Positions 51,657-61,014 of a stretch of DNA of 64,000 nucleotides are shown here, piece after piece. The notes below the pieces were generated by a model. That model was not told the origin of the DNA. It did no database searches and worked only from the letters and a program-made list of their open reading frames with translations. A program made the translations under genes and the position numbers. Source of the DNA: Sporobacter sp963675425 (lineage in GTDB: Bacteria; Bacillota; Clostridia; Oscillospirales; Oscillospiraceae); the NCBI GenBank assembly GCA_963675425.1, contig OY776214.1, positions 4,526,001-4,590,000 of the forward strand, in the 5' to 3' direction. Position 1 is the first letter of the stretch. Every line of letters starts with the position of its first letter.

Positions 51657-53460
51657 ACTATTTAAAGCCGCCGTTTCCGCAGGCCTTGCGGTCATGTTGA
51701 TACTGCTATCCATAGCTCCTGGCCTCGCGGTATCGGCATCAGAGGATGCGGCAACTGTGGAGAGCAAAAACGAAGCGGTGTACGCCACGCTGGGCGCGTC
51801 TGGAGTTGTGAACTCAGTATACGTGGTCAACCAGTTTGAGCTGATGAAAGCAGGTAATGTCTCGGACCATGGCCGCTACACCGCTGTCACAAACCTGACC
51901 AACACGGAACCGGTGACGGAACAGGGAGACACCGTCACGTTCACCTCCGGCAAGGGCAATTTTTACTATCAGGGCGACCTGGCAAGCACTGAATTGCCGT
52001 GGATCATCGGAATCTCGTACACTCTGGACGGTAAGCCTATCGCGCCGGACGCTCTCGCGGGACAGTCGGGACAGGTGGAGATCCATATCACAACGCGGCA
52101 GAACGTGAACGTGAACGCTGTGTTTTACGAGAACTACATGCTGCAGATTGCGCTCAAGCTGGACAGTGATAAATGCCATAATATCAGCGCGCCCGACGCG
52201 ACGATCGCCATCGCGGGCAAAAACACATCCGTCAACTTTACGGTGATGCCAAAGAAGGACGCGGATATCACGGTGAATGCTGCGGTTACGGATTTCACCA
52301 TGGACGGCATACAGATATCGGGCATTCCCCTCTCTCTGAGCATGGACCTCTCTGAGGCGGACGATATGATCAGCAATTTTGAGAAGCTGGCCGATGGTAT
52401 CGCCACGCTCAACGACGGCGTGAGTGATTTGTCTGACGGCACGTCCAAGCTCAATGACGGAGCGGGTTCACTGAAGGATGGCTCCGCCAATATCCAAGGC
52501 GGACTCACACAGCTCAGCGATAATTCCGGCCAACTGGTAGCGGCATCCGAGCAGATCAAGAACGCACTGTCCCAGATCTCGTCGTCGTTAAACAGCGCTG
52601 GCAGTTTTAGTCCGGTGGACATGGCGGCTTTGCCGGACAGTCTCTCCCAGCTCGCGACGGCCTTGTGCGGCATATCCAGCGGTCTAACGCAGATGAACGA
52701 GGACTATGCGTCTGCCTACGCGTCTCTGGCAACCGCGATAAACGCCCTTCTCGACACGACCGTATCTTCGGAACAGCTGGACGCATTATATGCAGCCACC
52801 GATGAAAGTCAGCATGGTGTTCTGGATACGCTGGCGGATGCGTACGCGGCGGGGCGCGCTGTCAAAAACGCCTACAACGACGGTAAAAAAGCGTTTGACG
52901 CTGTTGGGACGACATCCGCAACGTTGGCAGGCTCCATAGACGGCATTGCGGATACGCTGAACACTATGTCGACGCAAATCAGTGAAATGCTCTCCGGTTC
53001 GGGCATCGACCAATTGGGCAATCTGACCACAGGGCTGACGACACTATCCGACCAGTATGCCGGCTTCCATGACGGGTTGGCCGGTTTTATGGGCGGCGTG
53101 GTTCAAATGGCCGACGGCTACACGGCGTTTCACAACGGTTTGTCAAAGTTCGCGAGTGGTGTAGATGATCTTGACACCGGCGTACATAAGCTGCATGACG
53201 GCACGTGTGAGCTGCGCGACGAAACGGAAAACCTTCCTGACGAAGTACAGTCCAAGATCGACGAGTTGACGGCGGAGTACAGCGGCGACGATTTTCAGCC
53301 TGTCTCCTTTGTCTCTGAGCAGAACATGAATATCGGGCTGGTGCAGTTTGTTTTGAAATGCGACGGTATTGTGAAGCCGGAAGAAACAGCGGCCGCTCCG
53401 GTTAACGAAAGCAATGAAACCTTCTGGGATCGGTTCATCGCTCTTTTTAAGGGCATTTAG
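51649..53460 (+). CDS. YhgE/Pip-like secreted surface protein with heptad repeats
   Basis: A 603-residue protein; ATG at 51649 is preceded by GGAGGAACATC and overlaps the MMPL stop. It has a Sec signal (first 30 residues, cleavage near VSASE), a beta-rich N-terminal half, then a long helical region with LADGIATLNDGVSDLSDGTSKLNDGAGSLKDG, a repeated L-x-x-G-x-x-x-L pattern as in YhgE/Pip proteins. A second such stretch follows (GLTTLSDQ...GVDDLDTGVHKLHDG). No anchor motif was seen. With the MMPL protein it may form an export complex reaching across the wall. Confidence 0.82.
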   Translation: MNRLFKAAVSAGLAVMLILLSIAPGLAVSASEDAATVESKNEAVYATLGASGVVNSVYVVNQFELMKAGNVSDHGRYTAVTNLTNTEPVTEQGDTVTFTSGKGNFYYQGDLASTELPWIIGISYTLDGKPIAPDALAGQSGQVEIHITTRQNVNVNAVFYENYMLQIALKLDSDKCHNISAPDATIAIAGKNTSVNFTVMPKKDADITVNAAVTDFTMDGIQISGIPLSLSMDLSEADDMISNFEKLADGIATLNDGVSDLSDGTSKLNDGAGSLKDGSANIQGGLTQLSDNSGQLVAASEQIKNALSQISSSLNSAGSFSPVDMAALPDSLSQLATALCGISSGLTQMNEDYASAYASLATAINALLDTTVSSEQLDALYAATDESQHGVLDTLADAYAAGRAVKNAYNDGKKAFDAVGTTSATLAGSIDGIADTLNTMSTQISEMLSGSGIDQLGNLTTGLTTLSDQYAGFHDGLAGFMGGVVQMADGYTAFHNGLSKFASGVDDLDTGVHKLHDGTCELRDETENLPDEVQSKIDELTAEYSGDDFQPVSFVSEQNMNIGLVQFVLKCDGIVKPEETAAAPVNESNETFWDRFIALFKGI

Positions 53461-53872
53461 ACAGACGCCTTGTCTACGTTCGTGTCAGCAAGTCAATCGT
53501 TTGTGTTGCAATGAAAACAATGTAGCGGATGAATTTAGAGCAAAGAGATGATCTCCATCAAATCCTGTTGACCCAAAATGAGCCCTGAAGGATTCCGAGA
53601 TAGACGAAAACGAAGTAAGTGTGACGAAATAGTCCCAGGTGGAATGTTGTTCCTAAAATACATGAAGAAAGAGGACAATGGCACTACACACATATAAATA
53701 GAGAAAAGGGATAGCTTGGCTGCCAATCGTTGCAACCGCAAGGGGCTGTAGCAATTTTCGTTTTGCTACAGCCCCTTGTTTATCTCAAAAGCCATCTTCA
53801 AGGCCTTCAATGGTTTTTCGGCAAGCTAAACCGGCGGACCGATTGGGCTGCTGACTTTCGTACTCTTAAATT
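53461..53872. other. Intergenic region after the surface protein
   Basis: Contains a strong terminator hairpin at 53739-53778 and about 270 bases with no recognisable gene. It separates convergent genes. Confidence 0.6.
53739..53778. terminator. Bidirectional terminator
   Basis: A perfect 16-bp stem (53739-53754 and 53763-53778) with a TTTTCGTT loop and T-rich flank lies between the convergent surface-protein and phosphoketolase genes. Confidence 0.8.
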
Positions 53873-56236
53873 CTAAAGCTCCCATTTCCAGTTTCGGACT
53901 TCAGGAAGATCCACACCATGCTCGTAAATATACTGCTTGTGCTCCACGAGCTTATCTCTCATTTTCTGCTTCAGGTGCGAACCTTTGTATTTGAGTTGGG
54001 GCAGGCGATCGATAACGTCCTCCACCAGATGAAACCGGTCGAGATCATTTTGAACGCGCATATCGAAGGCCGTCGTAATCGTCCCTTCTTCCTTATAACC
54101 GCGCACGTGTATTTTTTTATTTTTGCGCCTGTAGGTGAGCTCGTGGACGAGAGACGCATAGCCGTGAAAAGCGAATATGATCGGCTTGTCTTCCGTGAAA
54201 ATGGAATTATAGTCCGTATCGCTCAGCCCGTGGGGATGCTCCGCCGACGGCTGAAGTTTCATCAGATCCACAACGTTGACCACCCGGATTTTAAGGTCCG
54301 GCAAGTGCTCGCGCAAAATCGACACGGCTGCCAGAACCTCCAGCGTCGGCGTTTCGCCGCAGCAAGCCATAACAACGTCGGGCTCCTCACCCTGGTCGTT
54401 GCTGGCCCATTGCCAGATACCGATTCCCTGCGTACAGTGCTTGATGGCCGATTCCATATCCAGCCACTGCGGGCGCGCGTGCTTCGAGGCGACGACGACG
54501 TTGATATAATTTCTGCTGCGCAGGCAGTGATCGACAACAGACAAAAGGCAGTTGGCGTCCGGCGGGAGATACAGGCGGACAATATCGGCTTTCTTATTGG
54601 CAACATGATCCAAAAAGCCGGGGTCCTGATGTGTAAAGCCGTTATGATCCTGCTGCCAGGCATGGGAGGTGATGAGGTAGTTAAGCGAGGCAATATCGGC
54701 GCGCCATGACAGCTGTGACGTTACCTTGAGCCATTTGGCATGCTGGCTGACCATGGAATCCACGATCCGGATAAAGGCCTCGTAACAGCTGAAAATACCG
54801 TGCCGCCCCGTTAGCAGATAGCCCTCGAGCCAGCCCTGGCACTGATGCTCGCTGAGCATCGAATCGAGCACGCATCCGTCGGGTGCGATGAATTCGTCCG
54901 TTTCGAGCGTTTCGGCGTTCCACTGACGGTTGGTGGCTTCAAAAACGGCATTCAACCGGTTTGACAGCGTTTCGTCGGGGCTGAACATCTTGAAATTATG
55001 CCGGTCTTTATTCAGGCCGATGACGTCGCGCAGGAACTTGCCGAGCTCGCGCATGTCGAAGCCCACCGGTTGGCCCGGCGATGTGACATTGAGCGCGTAT
55101 TGTCTGAAATCGGGCATCCGCAGCTCGCTTAAAAGCAGGCCGCCATTTGTATGCGGATTGGCGCCCATCCGCCGCAAACCCTCCGGCGCAAGCGCCCGCA
55201 GCTCATCAATCAGCTTCCCGGATGCGTCGAACAGCTCCTCCGGCTTGTAGCTTTTCATCCATTTTTCAAGCAACGCGATATTATCCGGATTGATATCACC
55301 GGCGGCCACAGGCACCTGATGAGACCGGAAGGAGCCTTCGATCGGCAGGCCATCCACCTCCTTGGGGCCGGTCCAGCCCTTGGGCGAGCGTAAAACGATC
55401 ATCGGCCACATCGGGCGCGTACAGTCATTGCGGCTGCGGGCCGTTTCCTGAATCTTTTTGATCTCGCCTACTGCCTGATCCAGCGCGTCAGCCATAAGGC
55501 GGTGCATCTTCTCCGGCTCGTCGCCCTCGACAAAAACGGGAGACCAGCCGCAGCCTTTGAAAAAGTATTCCAGTTCCTCGCGGCTAATGCGGGCAAATAT
55601 GGTGGGATTGCTTATTTTGTAGCCGTTCAGGTGTAAAATTGGCAGGACAGCCCCATCCTTAATCGGATTTAAAAACTTATTGGAATGCCAGGCCGTCGCC
55701 AGAGGGCCTGTTTCCGCCTCGCCGTCTCCGACGACACAGGCCGCGATCAGGTCGGGATTGTCAAAAACGGCACCGAAGGCGTGGCTGAGCGAATACCCAA
55801 GCTCGCCTCCCTCATGGATAGACCCCGGGACTTCCGGTGCTACGTGGCTGGAAATGCCGCCCGGAAAAGAAAACTGCTTAAATAACTTTTTAAGCCCATG
55901 CTCGTCCTGCGTGATATTCGGATATATTTCGCTGTAGCTGCCTTCCAGATAGGTGTTGCTGACGAGCGCCGGCCCGCCGTGGCCGGGACCTGAAATATAG
56001 ATCATGTTAAGATTATTCTTTTTAATGACGCGGTTTAAGTGGACGTAAATGAAATTCTGCCCCGGGACGGTGCCCCAATGGCCGACGATCATGGACTTGA
56101 CATGAGATGCTTTAAGCGGCTCGCGGAGCAGCGGGTTGTCCCGAAGATAAAGCTGACCAACGGAAAGGTAATTGGCAGCACGCCAATAGGCGTCCATTTT
56201 TTGAAGTATTTCATCAGATAAGGTCTGTTGTTTCAT
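53873..56236 (-). CDS. xfp: Xylulose-5-phosphate/fructose-6-phosphate phosphoketolase
   Basis: Splits xylulose 5-phosphate or fructose 6-phosphate with phosphate to acetyl phosphate plus a triose or erythrose phosphate, using thiamine diphosphate. The 787-residue length fits. GHWGTVPGQNFIYVHLNRVIKKNN, SGPGHGGPALVSNTYLEGSYSEIYP, the TPP motif VVGDGEAETGPLATAWHSNKFLNP, and ITSHAWQQDHNGFTHQDPGFLDHVANK are highly typical. The start at 56236 follows AAAGGGG by 8 bases; earlier in-frame ATGs at 56257 and 56242 are less well placed. It has its own transcript and gives acetyl phosphate for ATP from sugars. Confidence 0.96.
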   Translation of the reverse strand: MKQQTLSDEILQKMDAYWRAANYLSVGQLYLRDNPLLREPLKASHVKSMIVGHWGTVPGQNFIYVHLNRVIKKNNLNMIYISGPGHGGPALVSNTYLEGSYSEIYPNITQDEHGLKKLFKQFSFPGGISSHVAPEVPGSIHEGGELGYSLSHAFGAVFDNPDLIAACVVGDGEAETGPLATAWHSNKFLNPIKDGAVLPILHLNGYKISNPTIFARISREELEYFFKGCGWSPVFVEGDEPEKMHRLMADALDQAVGEIKKIQETARSRNDCTRPMWPMIVLRSPKGWTGPKEVDGLPIEGSFRSHQVPVAAGDINPDNIALLEKWMKSYKPEELFDASGKLIDELRALAPEGLRRMGANPHTNGGLLLSELRMPDFRQYALNVTSPGQPVGFDMRELGKFLRDVIGLNKDRHNFKMFSPDETLSNRLNAVFEATNRQWNAETLETDEFIAPDGCVLDSMLSEHQCQGWLEGYLLTGRHGIFSCYEAFIRIVDSMVSQHAKWLKVTSQLSWRADIASLNYLITSHAWQQDHNGFTHQDPGFLDHVANKKADIVRLYLPPDANCLLSVVDHCLRSRNYINVVVASKHARPQWLDMESAIKHCTQGIGIWQWASNDQGEEPDVVMACCGETPTLEVLAAVSILREHLPDLKIRVVNVVDLMKLQPSAEHPHGLSDTDYNSIFTEDKPIIFAFHGYASLVHELTYRRKNKKIHVRGYKEEGTITTAFDMRVQNDLDRFHLVEDVIDRLPQLKYKGSHLKQKMRDKLVEHKQYIYEHGVDLPEVRNWKWEL

Positions 56237-56441
56237 TTTCATGTCCCCTTTCATCATTAAGCGCGCGGGAGCTTGAGTTCATTTTGTCCCTGATTCCTTG
56301 TTTTGTCAATCACGCTTCAAGCTGTATAAATCGCTTTTATCGAGACTTCATGTGACGTTTGCAGTTGTTGATCCGTTAAAGCGCGAGGGAGCCTATGGCT
56401 TTTTTGAAAGGGCTGTAAATTGTGAGCCCGCGCCTATGCCC

Positions 56442-56498
56442 AGCAAAAAACCACATCCGTTTGGATGTGGTTTTTTGCTGTAGACAAAGCCGCTTTCA
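56442..56498. repeat. Terminator-like hairpin plus dispersed 21-bp repeat
   Basis: A perfect 17-bp stem (56442-56458 and 56464-56480, loop GTTTT) ends in a T-run. Immediately after it the 21 bases at 56478-56498 are identical to 37927-37947, starting GCTGTAGACAAAGCCGC. Confidence 0.75.
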
Positions 56499-56566
56499 CA
56501 GCGGGCAAGCATTTGGCTGGCAGCGACCCCTGGTCTTTCAGCATAGTTCTCCTTTATGGATCGCTT

Positions 56567-57901
56567 TTAAAACCCCATCGCCTTTAGGCCCTTCACGATG
56601 TCGACGTACAGTTCGCGGACGTCAAAGCCGTCGATATTCTCCCGGTTTAAGTCGATCACGTCGCCGTGTGAAATGCCGCGCTGTCCATCTGGTGTCAGAA
56701 TAATGCAGCGGCTTCCCCACCGGGCCGATTCAAGCGACACGAGCCCGTCGTTTTCTCCGTCAAACGGCCGCACGAGAATGTGTGACAAATTCATGGGGAA
56801 TTTGCCGTTTGTCCATTTAATCATTTTAGAAGCGACGCTTTGATAATACACGCCGTCTTTATCGGGCGTTTCCTCGTTGAAGCGTTGGCAGCTTGACGCT
56901 GTTAAATCCGTTACGGCGGCTATAAAATCCGGGTTCGTATCGCCCAGCTTTTTCAGCGCGGCGTTGTACCGGCGGGTGATCGTATTCTTAACCTTTTCCG
57001 GCGTTTTCTCCAGAAGCGTATCGGCAAAATGGCAGCCGCGGTGCGGCGTGTTAATCGTCGTAACGGACGCCGTATACCGATCCAGCCCGAGCCGGCTGAC
57101 AGCATAGCGGACGTCCAGCCCGCCCTTGGAATGCGCGATGATATTGACCTTTTCACAGCCTGTCTCCCGCACGATCTCCTCTATGCGTGCGGCCAGCTCC
57201 CCGGCGGTATCCTTCACAGACGCCGCCGACTGCTGCCGGCCAAGATGAATTACAGCGCCGTTACGCATCAGCGCCTTGGGGATTCTGCCCCAGTAATTAA
57301 AATATCGGAAGTCCCGGAAAAACACCCCGTGAACAAGGACGAGGGGATATTGGGTCCGGCAGATTTCGCTGTCGCCCCGCCGTTGGTCCAACTCGTTTCT
57401 CATTGTCTCAAACTCATATTCGTCGCGCAGCAGGCGGCAGACCTTGCTTAAAAGAAAAACATTCACTCCCGGCATCCACCAGAAAAAGAGAACAAGAACC
57501 CGCCACTTGATGCCCAGCTGCAATGAAGTTAGAAACGCTCTGGATAAGCCGTTCAGTAAAAGCGCCAGCTCAAAAATCAGGCAGACGGCGATATTGATGA
57601 CGAGCACCCACCACCTAAAGACGCCCGGAACCAACGCGACACCGACGAATATATTTACCGCCGTATTGACCAAAAAGCTTGCTGAAAACAAAAGGAGCAG
57701 CTCATGCCCCCTTCGGACGGACCGAAGGCGGTGCGCTGAATTAGCAACCCGGCACGGCGCGGCGTTTATAGTAATCTGGATCAGCATGGCCCCAAGCGTG
57801 GCTAAAACGGTTAAAATCGGCCTCAAGCCCGCATACATGGCTAAAACAAGCCAGTTCATCGCCGCAGCCAGAAGCAGCGTATTAATAATTCTTCGTATCA
57901 T
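56567..57901 (-). CDS. Membrane-anchored alpha/beta-hydrolase lipase
   Basis: A 444-residue protein. The first 180 residues are hydrophobic with about five membrane segments; from about 200 the chain is a lipase-like alpha/beta hydrolase: YPLVLVHGVFFRDFRYFNYWGRIP, then VNIIAHSKGGLDVRYAVSRLGLDRY (nucleophile elbow A-H-S-K-G) and INTPHRGCHFAD. Acid and His partners are expected in PFDGENDGLVSLESA and the late RGISHGDVID. It resembles triacylglycerol lipase/GPI-inositol deacylase-like proteins with an added membrane domain. GGAG lies 8 bases before the ATG. Confidence 0.85.
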   Translation of the reverse strand: MIRRIINTLLLAAAMNWLVLAMYAGLRPILTVLATLGAMLIQITINAAPCRVANSAHRLRSVRRGHELLLLFSASFLVNTAVNIFVGVALVPGVFRWWVLVINIAVCLIFELALLLNGLSRAFLTSLQLGIKWRVLVLFFWWMPGVNVFLLSKVCRLLRDEYEFETMRNELDQRRGDSEICRTQYPLVLVHGVFFRDFRYFNYWGRIPKALMRNGAVIHLGRQQSAASVKDTAGELAARIEEIVRETGCEKVNIIAHSKGGLDVRYAVSRLGLDRYTASVTTINTPHRGCHFADTLLEKTPEKVKNTITRRYNAALKKLGDTNPDFIAAVTDLTASSCQRFNEETPDKDGVYYQSVASKMIKWTNGKFPMNLSHILVRPFDGENDGLVSLESARWGSRCIILTPDGQRGISHGDVIDLNRENIDGFDVRELYVDIVKGLKAMGF

Positions 57902-58024
57902 AACAACACTCCGACATATTTCGATTAGTTCCCCTCACTTATCATACCCGCCGGAATATTGAATGACAACTAAAATATTACAATTTTCACCGGCTTGTTT
58001 TTATCCATTTTAACGGTTGCCATT

Positions 58025-58052
58025 TTGCATTGTTTGTATTAATATATATAAT
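58025..58052 (+). promoter_or_regulatory. Promoter of the YtrA-type operon
   Basis: TTGCAT (58025-58030) and TATAAT (58047-58052) with a 16-base spacer, 20 bases before the gntR ATG. Confidence 0.7.
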
Positions 58053-58057
58053 ACAAA
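58033..58057. promoter_or_regulatory. Autoregulatory operator of the YtrA-type regulator
   Basis: TTTGTATTA (58033-58041) and TAATACAAA (58049-58057) form a perfect 9-base inverted repeat with a 7-base AT spacer, covering the -10 box. This matches the architecture of YtrA autorepression. Confidence 0.7.
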
Positions 58058-58072
58058 AAGGAGGCTGGAATC

Positions 58073-58444
58073 ATGCTGCTCCAGCTTGATTTTTCAAGCG
58101 ACGTACCAATCTATATGCAAATCAGAAACCAGATCCTGCTGGGCATTGCCGGCGGGAAGCTCTCGCCGGGTGAAAAGCTGCCGACAGTCCGGGCGCTGGC
58201 GGACGAGGCCGGCGTCAATATGATGACCGTCAGCAAAGCCTACCAGCTTTTAAAGCAGGAGGGCTATATTGCCGGCGAGCGGCGCGGCGGCGCCGTCGTC
58301 ATAGGAAAAAGCGGTGAGAGTGTGTTTTCTGATAAAATGAAATCGGCGCTCAAGCTGATCATCTCCGAAGCGAAGCTGAGCGGGATTTCAAAAGAGACCT
58401 TTATAAAGCAGGTCCAGCAGATGTATGAAGAAGGAGAGGTCTGA
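58073..58444 (+). CDS. GntR-family regulator, YtrA subfamily
   Basis: A 123-residue repressor. The winged helix is VPIYMQIRNQILLGIAGGKLSPGEKLPTVRALADEAGVNMMTVSKAYQLLKQEGYI, and the C-terminal tail is only about 45 residues, typical of YtrA proteins, which dimerise without a ligand domain. GGAGG lies 8 bases before the ATG, and a palindrome overlaps its promoter. It leads the operon with a membrane protein, a YhfC-like protein and a DUF3887 lipoprotein; such operons are often induced by cell-envelope antibiotics. Confidence 0.9.
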   Translation: MLLQLDFSSDVPIYMQIRNQILLGIAGGKLSPGEKLPTVRALADEAGVNMMTVSKAYQLLKQEGYIAGERRGGAVVIGKSGESVFSDKMKSALKLIISEAKLSGISKETFIKQVQQMYEEGEV

Positions 58445-58447
58445 GCC

Positions 58448-59836
58448 ATGCTGCTGAATATCATATTATTCGTCTGTTTTATACCCATACCGTTTATTCT
58501 TTACTTTGTCCTGCGCAACGAGGCCAGGCCAAAGAAAAACATCATCCTCGGCGTCACGCTTCCGCTGGAGGCTCGCCAGAATTCCTCCGTCGCGGCGGTC
58601 ATCAAGAAATATATCACGTGCCAGACTGCAGCCCTCATAGCCGTCCTGCTGCTGGCGTCGCCAATGGTTTTTATAAACAGCACCGCCGTCATGATGACGT
58701 GGTATTTCTGCTGGCTGATTATTGTCCTCACACTGCCGAACATCCTGTTTATACAAAGCAATAAAGCGCTCAAGGCGCTCAAGCGGGAAAATGGCTGGTT
58801 CGGCGAATCGACCGGGCTTGTGCTTGTCGACGTTAAGCTGGCGCTCACACCGCAGAAAGCATTGAACATCTGGCTTTTTATCCCACCAGTTCTTCTGAGC
58901 CTCATACCGATTTCCGATGCCGTACTGACGCGCAGAGGCAGCGATGATTTTGGGCCGCTGATACTCGTATACGTCACGTTTGCCGTCATGACAACCGGCT
59001 TTTATTTCGTTTACCGCCTTATCTTCCACCAGAAGGCCGAGGTCGTGGATGAAAACACCCCTGTCAACGCCGCACTGACGCAGGTACGCCGGTATAACTG
59101 GGGTAAATGCTGGCTCTTCGTCACGTGGCTGACCGGCCTTTACAGCCTTGTCATCTGGCTTTTTGGCCTAAACGGCATCGTCATGCCGATTGCTTCCGTT
59201 GTATACACGATCGTGCTCCTGGCATTTTTTATGAACGCGGAGTTTAAAACGCGGAACGTCCAGCAGCGGCTCACATCCGAAAGCGGCCGGTCCGTCTATA
59301 CCGACGACGACGACCATTGGCTCTTCGGCATGCTGTACAACAATCCGAACAACCGGCATTTTATCGTCAATCGCCGCACTGGCATAGGCACGACGATCAA
59401 CGTGGCGATGCCGGCCGGAAAAATCCTTATCACCTTCACATTTTTACTGATCCTGGCGCTGCCTATTTTAGGCCTGCAAATGATTCAAACGGAAGCAACG
59501 CCTGTCACGCTGAAAGCTACGGATACTGAAATCATCAGCACACACCGGCGCACCACCTATGAAATTCCTTTCGCAGATATTCAGTCGGCATATCTGCTCA
59601 GCGAGCTGCCGGACGGTATCCGGACAAACGGCGTCGGTATGGACACACTGCTCAAGGGGCACTTCAGCTTCGACGGGATTGGTCCCTGCCGCGTTTGTCT
59701 CAACCCCCAGGTGCCGCCGTTTCTCGTCGTTACAACCACAGCAGGCACATTTATTCTCGGCGCATCGGACGAGGAAACCACGCTCGAGGTCTTTGATGTA
59801 CTCTCAAAACGGCAAATTCCCGTAAACACTATCTGA
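58448..59836 (+). CDS. DUF1648/DUF5808-type membrane protein of a YtrA operon
   Basis: A 462-residue membrane protein with about nine hydrophobic segments. It starts 4 bases after the regulator gene. A DUF1648-like front half and DDDHWLFGMLYNNPNNRHFIVNRRTGIGTTINVA in the middle (the DUF5808 landmark) are followed by two more membrane segments and a soluble C-terminal 110-residue domain resembling a PH-like fold. Function unknown; proteins of this sort are usual partners of YtrA regulators. Confidence 0.8.
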   Translation: MLLNIILFVCFIPIPFILYFVLRNEARPKKNIILGVTLPLEARQNSSVAAVIKKYITCQTAALIAVLLLASPMVFINSTAVMMTWYFCWLIIVLTLPNILFIQSNKALKALKRENGWFGESTGLVLVDVKLALTPQKALNIWLFIPPVLLSLIPISDAVLTRRGSDDFGPLILVYVTFAVMTTGFYFVYRLIFHQKAEVVDENTPVNAALTQVRRYNWGKCWLFVTWLTGLYSLVIWLFGLNGIVMPIASVVYTIVLLAFFMNAEFKTRNVQQRLTSESGRSVYTDDDDHWLFGMLYNNPNNRHFIVNRRTGIGTTINVAMPAGKILITFTFLLILALPILGLQMIQTEATPVTLKATDTEIISTHRRTTYEIPFADIQSAYLLSELPDGIRTNGVGMDTLLKGHFSFDGIGPCRVCLNPQVPPFLVVTTTAGTFILGASDEETTLEVFDVLSKRQIPVNTI

Positions 59837-59859
59837 CCATATAAAAAGGGGGAATTTTT

Positions 59860-60552
59860 ACGCGCACACTCAGCAGCCTGTTTACGTTTATCGCCGCGTT
59901 TCTCCTGCCTGTCGCCGCGGCTGTCTGGCTCGCATTGAAAAAAGAAGGGTATCTGAAGCCCGTCCTGCTAGGCGTCTTCACATTTGTCTTCTTTCAGGGT
60001 ATACGGCTGGCGCTCAATGAGCTCGTTATCAACCCAATGCCATCCATGACGGTTCTGTCTATGACAAATCCAATTGCTTACTATCTTTTTTTCGGCGCGA
60101 CAGCGGGCGTGTTTGAGGAGGGCGGCCGATGGATTGTCATGAGCCTGTTCCTGAAAGACCACCGGCGGTTTAACGACGGCGTCGCTTTCGGTATCGGCCA
60201 CGGCGGCATCGAGGCCATTATTTTAGCAGGCATGAGCGCGCTCATTGTGCTCTTTACAAACGACCACCGCGTTACGGCGGGTGACATATTCGCCGGCGGC
60301 ATTGAGCGTATTTTTGCCATGACGGCGCAGATTGCCTTTTCTGTCATGGTGTTCAAGGCCGTAACGCAAAAAAAGCCGCTATGGCTTCTTCTGGCATTTG
60401 TTCTGCACACGATTTTGGACGCTGGGCTTGTCATAACCGTCTACGGCGCTTCCGCTTTCCTCGTTGAGGCTTACTGCGGCGTATTTGCTCTCATCATGCT
60501 TGCTTTCCTGATGGTTCAGCATAAAAGCTTTAAAGGAGATACCCTGCAATGA
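59860..60552 (+). CDS. YhfC-family intramembrane protease-like protein, unusual start
   Basis: The frame open from before 59860 encodes about 230 residues with seven or so membrane segments: TLSSLFTFIAAFLLPVAAAVWLAL opens it, and FGATAGVFEEGGRWIVMSLF, GIGHGGIEAIILAG and HTILDAGLVIT are the YhfC-type (CPBP-like) motifs with conserved Glu and His. No ATG, GTG or TTG is well placed: GGGGG at 59848-59852 is 7 bases before an ACG at 59860, while the first standard codon is TTG at 59935, after the first segment. Start at ACG is the best reading, or the original start codon has mutated. It lies in an operon. Confidence 0.75.
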   Translation, partial: TRTLSSLFTFIAAFLLPVAAAVWLALKKEGYLKPVLLGVFTFVFFQGIRLALNELVINPMPSMTVLSMTNPIAYYLFFGATAGVFEEGGRWIVMSLFLKDHRRFNDGVAFGIGHGGIEAIILAGMSALIVLFTNDHRVTAGDIFAGGIERIFAMTAQIAFSVMVFKAVTQKKPLWLLLAFVLHTILDAGLVITVYGASAFLVEAYCGVFALIMLAFLMVQHKSFKGDTLQ

Positions 60553-60956
60553 AAAAAATCACAAGCATGTTCTTATTAACACTGGCAGCCGCTTTGATCT
60601 TCACCGCAGCCGCCTGCGGCGCGTCGTTTGATTACGACAAGGATCAAGCCGACAAACGAACCCGCGAAGTAATCGACGTGCTCAAGACCGGAGATTACGA
60701 GGCCATTGTGGGTCTGTTCCGGGAAGACCTCCAGGCCCTGACCACGGCCACCGACTTTAAGACCGCGTGGGACCCGTATCTGGCGGATGCCGGGGCGTTT
60801 GTTGAAATCAAGGGCATCAGCACCGCCGGACAGACCGAGAAATCCGGGGAACAATATATCGTTTCGGCCGTTCAGTGCGAATATGAAAACGCTACGCGAA
60901 CCTACACCATTGTATTTGATACGGACTTCAATGTGGCGGGCCTGTACCTCAAATAA
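60549..60956 (+). CDS. DUF3887-type lipoprotein
   Basis: A 135-residue protein starting at an ATG that overlaps the preceding stop, with GGAG 11 bases upstream. The signal MKKITSMFLLTLAAALIFTAAAC ends in a lipobox (TAAAC), and the rest, RTREVIDVLKTGDYEAIVGLFREDL...GISTAGQTEKSGEQYIVSAVQCEYENATRTYTIVFD, fits DUF3887. It is anchored outside the membrane and is the last gene of the YtrA-type operon. Function unknown. Confidence 0.85.
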   Translation: MKKITSMFLLTLAAALIFTAAACGASFDYDKDQADKRTREVIDVLKTGDYEAIVGLFREDLQALTTATDFKTAWDPYLADAGAFVEIKGISTAGQTEKSGEQYIVSAVQCEYENATRTYTIVFDTDFNVAGLYLK

Positions 60957-60970
60957 CACGGCAATGTAAA

Positions 60971-61005
60971 ACACCTGCGCAGTAAGTACTGCGCAGGTGT
61001 TTTCG
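60971..61005. terminator. Terminator between convergent operons
   Basis: A 14-bp stem (60971-60984 and 60987-61000) followed by TTTTCGTTT lies 15 bases after the lipoprotein stop, before the convergent rex gene. Confidence 0.85.
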
Positions 61006-61014
61006 TTTGATGTT

